Origin: Caldifarciminota bacterium | GTDB taxonomy: Bacteria > Hydrothermota > Hydrothermia > B15-G9 | Length of the DNA: 5,211 nt | Direction of reading: 5' to 3' | Assembly: GCA_027064565.1 (NCBI GenBank) | Contig: JAMOPK010000405.1 | Location: 1-5,211, forward strand | Part shown: one piece after another, positions 1 through 5,211 of the stretch | Numbering within the stretch: position 1 is the first letter of the stretch | How the letters are laid out: every line of letters begins with the position of its first letter | Position numbers and translations under genes: made by a program | Notes under the pieces: model-generated | What the model saw: the letters and a program-made list of their open reading frames with translations, nothing else | The model's database searches: none | What the model was told of the DNA's origin: nothing

Positions 1-2
1 CC

Positions 3-2171
3 AAACAGATGCCCACTATTTTCTACAAGCCCGAATGTATCTCGTGCGGAGAATGCCTTTCCGTCTGTCCGGTCAACGCTATCGAGGAGAAGAAAATCAG
101 GGAGCGCGGCAAAAAATGGGAGATCAAGGAGGTCGAGACAATCTGTCCGTATTGCGGTGTCGGCTGTTCTGCCATTTACAAGGCCAATAACAAGGGAGAG
201 ATATTCGCAGTTGAGTCGCCTTCGGATCTGGGTGTTAACAAGGGTGACCTCTGCGTCAAGGGGCGTTTCGGCTTCGATTTCGTCCGCCATCCCGACAGGT
301 TGAAGACGCCGCTCCTCCGCACGAAAGACGGGTTCAAACCCATCTCCTGGAGCGAGGCCTACGATATAATCCATGCTAAGTTCCTTGAAATCAGGGAGAA
401 ATACGGTCCGGATGCCATAATGGGCCTGTCTTCCGCACGGTGCACCAACGAGGAGAACTACCTGTTCCAGAAATTTATGCGTGCAGCGATTGGAACCAAT
501 AATGTTGACCATTGTGCCCGTCTCTGCCATTCCTCAACGGTGACCGGGTTGAAGGCGGCGTTCGGTGCAGGTGCTATGACCAATTCCATCGAGGAGCTGG
601 ATGAGACCGACCTTTATTTTGTCACCGGTTCCAATACTACCGAGACCCATCCGATAATCGGCCGCAGGATCAAGCGGAATGTTGACAGACGCGGCGCACA
701 GCTGATAGTGGCCGACCCCCGCAAGATAGAGCTTGTGAAATTCGCCAAAATATGGCTCCAGCACCGTCCAGGAACCGACATCGCACTCCTCAACGGTCTC
801 GCACATGTGATTTACAAAGAGGGACTGTGGGACAAAGATTTTGTTAACGAACGGACTGCCGGGTTCGATGAGTTCGTCAGGGCCATAGAGGACTACACTC
901 CTGAGAAAGTGGAGTTGATAACCGGCGTCAAGGCTGAGCAGATAATCGAGGCAGCCCGGCTGATCGGCAGGGCCCGCAAAGCCACTTTCATCTATGCCAT
1001 GGGCATAACCCAGCACCGCTATGGCACGGATGCGGTCAAGGCGGTTGCAAACCTTGCGCTTCTGACAGGGAACGTTGGACGCAGAGGCACGGGAGTTGAC
1101 CCTCTGCGCGGCCAGAACAACGTTCAGGGTGCGTGCGACCTCGGTGCCCTGCCCAACGTCTTCCCCGGCTATCAGCCCGTCACTGATCCCTCCATCCGCA
1201 TGAAGTTCGAGCAGGAATGGAATGTGCCTTCCCTGCCGGATAAGCCCGGAATAGCCGTGTCCGAGATGGCGGAGGCCGTGTTCGACGGCAAAATCAAGGC
1301 GGCCTACATAATGGGCGAGAACGCTGCATTGACAGACGCCGAGCTGAGGAAGTTCAGGCAGGCGCTTGAAAAACTGGAGTTCCTCGTCGTTCAGGACATC
1401 TTTCTGAGCGAGACGGCACAATATGCTGACATTGTCCTGCCAGCGGCCTGCTCCTTTGAGAAAGATGGAACTTTCACCAACACCGAAAGGCGCGTCCAGA
1501 GGGTTAGAAAGGTGGTTGATCCGATCGGATTCGCGCGCCCCGATTGGGTGATTCTCCGTGACCTGCTCCAGAAATTTGGAATTCAAGCCAATTACAAACA
1601 TCCCGCCGATGTGTTCGAGGAGATACGGAGGGTCACGCCTCAGTATCGGGGGATCACCTACGACAGATTGGAGAAGGGAGGCATCCAGTGGCCGTGCTAC
1701 CATGAGGAGCATCCGGGCACCCCGTTCCTTTATGCTGATAAGTTCAATACGCCCGATGGAAAGGGCCATTTCCATGCGGTGCATCAGATCGAGGGCTACG
1801 GCAGGGATTCAGAATATCCGTTCATCCTCACAACCGGCCGCATGAGGTATCACTACCACACCGGCACCATGTCCCGCAGGACATACGCCCTGAATCAGAT
1901 TGTTCCGGAAGGCTATGTTGAGATAAATCCGTCCGATGCCGCTTCTCTGAAGATCAAGGATGGTGACATGGTGAAACTCATTTCGAGGAAAGGCGAGATC
2001 ACGGCGAAAGTCAAACTCAACGACCGCGTGCCTGAAGGTGTTGTGTTCTCCACGTTCCATTTTGCTGAGATCCCTGTAAACATGCTTGCAGACGGAGAGA
2101 ACCTCGATCCAGAATCCAAAATTCCTGAATTCAAGGTGATTCCAATCAGGATCGAACCAATTGCATCATGA
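3..2171 (+). CDS. fdhA: Formate dehydrogenase alpha (catalytic) subunit, Cys-type, probably 5'-partial
   Basis: Catalyses reversible formate oxidation to CO2 at a Mo- or W-bis-pterin centre, in the cytoplasm since no Tat signal is seen. Numbering from the ATG at base 9, C10, C13, C16 and C20 (CISCGEC...CP) form a ferredoxin-type [4Fe-4S] site. C46, C49, C53 and C82 (CPYCGVGC, LCVKG) bind the cluster near the cofactor, and K84 matches E. coli FdhF K44. C173-H174 (ARLCHS) match FdhF Sec140-His141, so the metal ligand is Cys (codon TGC). R367 in PLRGQNNVQGA matches FdhF R333. The C-terminal pterin-binding domain (about 604-715) carries TGR and HYHTGTMSRR. All key catalytic residues are present. 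The frame is open to the left edge, and the 8 bases before the ATG show no Shine-Dalgarno. The N-terminal segment looks like the end of a NuoG-like domain, so true translation probably starts upstream. It ends in TGA and is followed by focA. Family assignment is very secure; the start is not. Confidence 0.95.
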   Translation, partial: KQMPTIFYKPECISCGECLSVCPVNAIEEKKIRERGKKWEIKEVETICPYCGVGCSAIYKANNKGEIFAVESPSDLGVNKGDLCVKGRFGFDFVRHPDRLKTPLLRTKDGFKPISWSEAYDIIHAKFLEIREKYGPDAIMGLSSARCTNEENYLFQKFMRAAIGTNNVDHCARLCHSSTVTGLKAAFGAGAMTNSIEELDETDLYFVTGSNTTETHPIIGRRIKRNVDRRGAQLIVADPRKIELVKFAKIWLQHRPGTDIALLNGLAHVIYKEGLWDKDFVNERTAGFDEFVRAIEDYTPEKVELITGVKAEQIIEAARLIGRARKATFIYAMGITQHRYGTDAVKAVANLALLTGNVGRRGTGVDPLRGQNNVQGACDLGALPNVFPGYQPVTDPSIRMKFEQEWNVPSLPDKPGIAVSEMAEAVFDGKIKAAYIMGENAALTDAELRKFRQALEKLEFLVVQDIFLSETAQYADIVLPAACSFEKDGTFTNTERRVQRVRKVVDPIGFARPDWVILRDLLQKFGIQANYKHPADVFEEIRRVTPQYRGITYDRLEKGGIQWPCYHEEHPGTPFLYADKFNTPDGKGHFHAVHQIEGYGRDSEYPFILTTGRMRYHYHTGTMSRRTYALNQIVPEGYVEINPSDAASLKIKDGDMVKLISRKGEITAKVKLNDRVPEGVVFSTFHFAEIPVNMLADGENLDPESKIPEFKVIPIRIEPIAS

Positions 2172-2182
2172 ATCTATCCCCG

Positions 2183-2209
2183 GGGCGGGCAAGCAAAAAC
2201 TGCCCGCCC
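2183..2209 (+). terminator. GC-rich hairpin between fdhA and focA (possible terminator or attenuator)
   Basis: A perfect 9-bp stem, GGGCGGGCA (2183-2191) pairing with TGCCCGCCC (2201-2209), encloses a 9-base A-rich loop. It begins 11 bases after the fdhA stop. Only a short run (GTTTAAC) follows, not a real T-tract. It may therefore act as a weak terminator, a partial read-through point that lowers focA expression, or an mRNA 3'-end stabiliser. The hairpin is plain in the sequence; its role is inferred. Confidence 0.6.
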
Positions 2210-2225
2210 GTTTAACATAAGACAC

Positions 2226-2232
2226 GGAGGTG
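2226..2232 (+). promoter_or_regulatory. Shine-Dalgarno of focA
   Basis: GGAGGTG lies 5 bases before the ATG at 2238 and is a near-perfect anti-SD match. It fixes the focA start and shows that focA is translated independently of the gene before it. Confidence 0.85.
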
Positions 2233-2237
2233 CAACC

Positions 2238-3077
2238 ATGGAAATAGGCTGCAAAACACCGGCAACAATAGCGGAACACCTGTCAACAAGCGTGTGCGTC
2301 AAAAAGGTTAATGCCAGCTTTATGAAACTGGCAATTCTGGGGTTCCTTGCTGGTGCCTACATAGCGTTCGGGGCACAGTTCGCTACCATGGTGACCCATG
2401 ACCTTGCTGCCTACCTTGGCGTGGGATTTGCAAAATTGATAGGTGGGGCTGTCTTCAGCGTGGGACTCATGCTTGTCGTGATCGCTGGAGCCGAGCTTTT
2501 CACCGGCAACAACCTGATCTTTCTTTCCACTCTCGACGGAAATACGACGGTGGGTGGCCTTTTGAGAAATTGGCTGATCGTTTATCTGAGCAACTTCATC
2601 GGCTCTGTTTTCATTGTGCTCCTGATGTATTGGACGCAATTATGGCGGACAAACGACATGGGCGTTGCTGTGGCGGCTGTGAAAATAGCGAATGCCAAGG
2701 TCAACCTGCCATTCATGGCCGCATTGAGCCGCGGCATCCTGTGTAACTGGCTTGTGTGCCTTGCGGTGTGGATGTCCTTCGCTTCCCGCGAGGTGGTGGG
2801 CAAAATTTTTGCCATCTTCTTCCCGATAATGGCCTTTGTCGCATCCGGATTTGAGCACAGCGTCGCCAACATGTATTTCATCCCCATGGGAATGGTGCTC
2901 AAGGGTGTGCCGCAGGTGGCTGAAAAACTGGCCGTGCTCAACATTTCCACCTCCAACCTCAACCTTTACGGGTTCGTTGTTCGAAACCTGCTCCCGGTAA
3001 CGATCGGGAACATAATCGGCGGCGCTTTCTTCGTCGCAACCCTTTACTGGTTTGTTTATTGCAAAGATAAGAGTTGA
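2238..3077 (+). CDS. focA: Formate channel/transporter, FocA/NirC (FNT) family
   Basis: Inner-membrane pentameric channel for formate (FNT family), 279 residues, close to the usual 260-290. Six hydrophobic segments are visible, at about 30-48, 62-84, 108-131, 160-180, 187-205 and 250-273. Family signatures occur in order: LGFLAGAYIAFGA (34-46), AELFTGN (85-91, the omega-loop of the broken second helix), RGILCNWLVCLAVWM (165-179), GFEHSVANMYFIP (204-216) and PVTIGNIIGG (253-262). By motif position T89 and H207 correspond to E. coli FocA T91 and H209, the gating threonine and central pore histidine. The motifs favour formate (FocA/FdhC) over nitrite (NirC) or hydrosulfide channels, and the adjoining formate dehydrogenase supports this. 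The start is fixed by a strong Shine-Dalgarno. The gene follows fdhA by 66 bases and is probably co-transcribed despite the hairpin between them. A terminator follows directly. No truncation or odd residues are seen. Confidence 0.95.
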   Translation: MEIGCKTPATIAEHLSTSVCVKKVNASFMKLAILGFLAGAYIAFGAQFATMVTHDLAAYLGVGFAKLIGGAVFSVGLMLVVIAGAELFTGNNLIFLSTLDGNTTVGGLLRNWLIVYLSNFIGSVFIVLLMYWTQLWRTNDMGVAVAAVKIANAKVNLPFMAALSRGILCNWLVCLAVWMSFASREVVGKIFAIFFPIMAFVASGFEHSVANMYFIPMGMVLKGVPQVAEKLAVLNISTSNLNLYGFVVRNLLPVTIGNIIGGAFFVATLYWFVYCKDKS

Positions 3078-3082
3078 GTTGT

Positions 3083-3116
3083 GGGCGGGAGAGACCTCCC
3101 GCCCCTTTCTCTTTTT
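3083..3116 (+). terminator. Rho-independent terminator after focA
   Basis: A perfect 9-bp stem, GGGCGGGAG (3083-3091) pairing with CTCCCGCCC (3096-3104), closes an AGAC tetraloop and is followed by a pyrimidine run ending in TTTTT (3105-3116). It starts 5 bases after the focA stop and fits an intrinsic terminator for the + strand unit. The opposing protease gene ends 16 bases away on the other side. Read on the - strand the same stem lacks a T-tract, so it would end that transcript only weakly. Confidence 0.85.
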
Positions 3117-3120
3117 CGCC

Positions 3121-5211
3121 TCACCTCAGGATCAACGCCCTCGTGTTGCCAAGCGACGTTCTGACGATGTAAATTCCGGGCTTCAAATCTCTGAACTCCA
3201 CGGAGCCGAGGCCTCTCCCGTTGGTCATCACCTTCAGCTGACGCAACTGCCTGCCGGTGACATCGTAAAGCTCCACGTCTATTGGACTGTTGGGCTGACC
3301 GTAAAGTCTCACCCGGAAGCCGTCCGACAGGATGAAGGCCTGAACCGGACGGGACGTGTTGCCCTCATCGCCTTCGGACACACTATTTACCCCGATCGGA
3401 ACAACGTTCGAGAGCGTCACGTCATCCAGATAAAAGCCCTCCTCGTTATCGCTGTCATCGCTCACAAATCGAAAGACCACACGGAAGGAATCCCCCGGCG
3501 GCAGGAAGCCTATATCGTAGGTGTAGAGCGCCCAGTCCGTCCAGAATCCGAGGAGCGAATCAAGGGCGCCGCCTGAGCCGATGTAGTCTATCGTCGATGT
3601 GTGCCCGTCATGCTCGATCTCCACGTAAAGCCCGTCCGAGCCGTAGGTTGTAACACTGAACCACAGGTAGAAGGATAGGACAGGGCCGTTTCCGGCGATG
3701 AAAGTCGGGGATATGAGCGAGAAATCGGCATTGTTCGGGTAGCGATGCGTTGACTCGTTGCCGCAATACCATGACCGTGCGCCCGTATTGGCCCTCGATG
3801 AAGTGACGTGCCATGGCGATTCGGCTTGCCAGCCCATCACCGACTGCTCGTCCTCGAAGCTTGAGCCGTAATCCCTTGATCCGACAACCGCTATGACGGA
3901 ATCGACGTTGCTCACCCCGTCGGCATCGATAACGGCCTCGACGATGAAATGCTCACCGTCCGGGTATTCCGGTAGGTGCATGAGGGTCGATAGCACAGTG
4001 TCGCCGGGCTGGAACTCCGACAAACTAAAGGAATCCGGGGCAAAGGAGACATCCGGGTCATCAGCCCTCAACCGCACCGTGCAGTTGTGCGCTGTGGCAT
4101 CTCCGATGTTGGCCAGTGTGAGTTCCACCCGATTGTCACCGGACACAATGAACGAATCGGAACGGAAATCAACGACTTTGACAAACGGCGCCCGAACCCT
4201 CATCCCCATCACGCTTGAGTCCCCATCGAGAACCACAACCATTTTCACTACCTCAAAAGGAACATCGCCGACGGAAAACGCCAGCTCCGCAACCGTGGTG
4301 TCGCCCGGAGAAACCGACGGCAGGTTCACCGTCCCGCTCAGGTTCAGGGAGTCTGAGAGCGAACTGACGGAGAAGACCGAAGGGCCGGCCGTTTCCGTGC
4401 CTGAGTTCACGATAACAAACCGCATGACCCCGCCGTCCCCCGGTGTGAGAACGGAATCGGGATGTGCGGCCAGGGTATCGATAACCCGGATTTCGGCCAC
4501 CGAGAGATGCGCCCCCTGATGCAGGATGCGGACGTGCCTGACACCATCGACAAACCCATCAGCCATGACCCTGACCTCAACAGTATCCGCCGAAACAGAC
4601 TGCGGCAGGCGAATTTCAGTCACACCCCCGCTGAGCGGTGCAGTGCCGAGGAGTTCCCCGTTCGCAGAGAGTGCGACGATTCCGTCCACAGCAGGCTCGA
4701 CCGTCACGTGCAACAGCTGGCCCGGCGAAGCCTCACCCTCACAATTGAGTTCAAGGTCTCCGGGTCGGCCCCGCCATATCCGCATTGAAGGCTCGCCCAA
4801 CAGGTTGACCTGATACTGGTGCCAGCGGAAAACATTGGCCTGCCGGGAGTAAGGCACGAACGTCGCCTTGTTGAGCGCCATCGCCACCCCAATCCGGGTG
4901 ACGCCGAGATCGAAGACCCATTTGTAAAACTCGGTGTCAAGCTTGTCCGAATAGCCGTAGCCCGGATTGCCCGGAGAACCCCAGCCGTAACGGGAATTCC
5001 CGATAAACGCCACGCCTCCGCCGTTGGGGTTGTTGACGTAATGCTCCGAGATCGCATCGTAGTCGAAAGCGCCGACCCAGCACCCGATGGAATAGAGGAT
5101 TCCGGGCCTGTCCCTGTTCGCCAGGGCATCCATGTTGCTGCTGTAAAGGTAACCGCTGCCTGCGCCCATCACGTAGTAGAACCCATGTCCGTCGTGGTTC
5201 TGGAGGTTGGC
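3121..5211 (-). CDS. Gingipain-like cysteine protease (peptidase family C25), C-terminal part, with C-terminal sorting-type domain
   Basis: Secreted protease, 5'-partial: the frame is open through the right edge, giving 696 visible residues (numbered from base 5211). Residues 1-148 are the end of a C25 catalytic domain. NHDGHG (5-10) supplies the catalytic His (H9, bases 5185-5187), YSIGCWVGAFD supplies the Cys (C44, bases 5080-5082), then come GNSRYGWG (71-78) and LLGEP (137-141). The His-Cys spacing of 35 is close to the 33 of RgpB (H211, C244). A beta-rich Ig-like segment follows (about 149-229), then two CARDB-like repeats (about 235-333 and 343-443), a jelly-roll MAM/cleaved-adhesin-like domain (about 449-603, with LISPTF and GFYLDDVTL), and a final domain (about 620-696) with VELYDVTGRQ and PGIYIVR, like the Por-secretion/T9SS type A tail. 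The signal peptide, prodomain and first part of the protease lie outside the window. The GTG at 5172 is not a credible start, because it would remove the catalytic His. Its substrate is unknown. It is convergent with focA and probably functionally separate from it. Confidence 0.9.
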   Translation of the reverse strand, partial: ANLQNHDGHGFYYVMGAGSGYLYSSNMDALANRDRPGILYSIGCWVGAFDYDAISEHYVNNPNGGGVAFIGNSRYGWGSPGNPGYGYSDKLDTEFYKWVFDLGVTRIGVAMALNKATFVPYSRQANVFRWHQYQVNLLGEPSMRIWRGRPGDLELNCEGEASPGQLLHVTVEPAVDGIVALSANGELLGTAPLSGGVTEIRLPQSVSADTVEVRVMADGFVDGVRHVRILHQGAHLSVAEIRVIDTLAAHPDSVLTPGDGGVMRFVIVNSGTETAGPSVFSVSSLSDSLNLSGTVNLPSVSPGDTTVAELAFSVGDVPFEVVKMVVVLDGDSSVMGMRVRAPFVKVVDFRSDSFIVSGDNRVELTLANIGDATAHNCTVRLRADDPDVSFAPDSFSLSEFQPGDTVLSTLMHLPEYPDGEHFIVEAVIDADGVSNVDSVIAVVGSRDYGSSFEDEQSVMGWQAESPWHVTSSRANTGARSWYCGNESTHRYPNNADFSLISPTFIAGNGPVLSFYLWFSVTTYGSDGLYVEIEHDGHTSTIDYIGSGGALDSLLGFWTDWALYTYDIGFLPPGDSFRVVFRFVSDDSDNEEGFYLDDVTLSNVVPIGVNSVSEGDEGNTSRPVQAFILSDGFRVRLYGQPNSPIDVELYDVTGRQLRQLKVMTNGRGLGSVEFRDLKPGIYIVRTSLGNTRALILR

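Noticed and set aside
534..1784. A 416-codon open frame on the - strand opposite the formate dehydrogenase
   Set aside because: It lies wholly inside a clearly real gene. Its translation shows no recognisable domain, and such long antisense frames are common opposite GC-rich codon positions.
2169..2171. TGA at the end of fdhA as a possible selenocysteine codon
   Set aside because: The C-terminal domain is complete at this point, the Sec position is already occupied by Cys, and the following bases form a non-coding hairpin.
2213..2218. TAACAT as a possible -10 box for focA
   Set aside because: No matching -35 box lies 16-18 bases upstream (that region is the hairpin loop and stem), and it is only a weak consensus match.
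3083..3104. A fully bidirectional terminator serving both convergent genes
   Set aside because: Only the + strand has a T-rich run after the stem. Reading on the - strand, ACAACTCAACTC follows, which is not a T-tract.
3052..3576. A + strand open frame running from inside focA into the protease gene
   Set aside because: It overlaps the end of focA, the terminator and the protease antisense, with no family features. A transcript reaching it would have to pass the terminator.
3893..4519. A 208-codon open frame on the + strand opposite the protease
   Set aside because: Its Ser/Thr-rich low-complexity translation is the complement of the protease's Asp/Ser/Val-rich codons. No ribosome binding site or family signature is seen.
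5170..5172. GTG as the start codon of the protease
   Set aside because: The frame continues without a stop to base 5211, and the residues before GTG include the catalytic NHDGHG motif, so this is an internal valine.

Overview
The window holds two co-directional formate genes on the + strand. A long secreted-protease gene faces them from the - strand. The layout is: (1) bases 3-2171 +, the catalytic (molybdopterin/tungstopterin) subunit of a formate dehydrogenase, with cysteine rather than selenocysteine at the metal-ligand position and with an extra Fe-S segment at the N-terminus, probably cut by the left edge; (2) bases 2238-3077 +, a FocA/FdhC-type formate channel with a strong Shine-Dalgarno; (3) bases 3121-5211 -, the C-terminal 696 residues of a gingipain-like (family C25) cysteine protease with stalk domains and a C-terminal sorting-type domain, cut by the right edge. 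Coding density is very high: the two gaps are 66 and 43 bases, and each holds a GC-rich hairpin with almost the same stem.

The first two genes make one functional unit. FocA moves formate/formic acid across the inner membrane, and the dehydrogenase interconverts formate and CO2 in the cytoplasm. The N-terminal Fe-S segment resembles the last [4Fe-4S] site of NuoG-like FDH alpha subunits, so electrons are probably passed to partner subunits (NuoF/NuoE-like or hydrogenase) encoded to the left, outside the window. The direction (formate use or formate release) cannot be read from the sequence. The protease is convergent with this unit and probably unrelated to it. It would be exported and anchored or released at the cell surface.

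The host is most likely an anaerobic, moderately GC-rich, Gram-negative-type bacterium of the FCB group or one of its uncultured relatives (for example WOR-3, Eisenbacteria, Zixibacteria, Cloacimonadota-like). This is inferred from the pairing of strict-anaerobe-style formate metabolism with a C25 protease that ends in a Por-secretion/T9SS-like tail. No rRNA or other marker gene is present to confirm it. I see no mobile element, CRISPR array, tRNA or rRNA, and no convincing unknown system. The points most worth a second look are the two truncated gene ends, the intergenic hairpins and the protease architecture.
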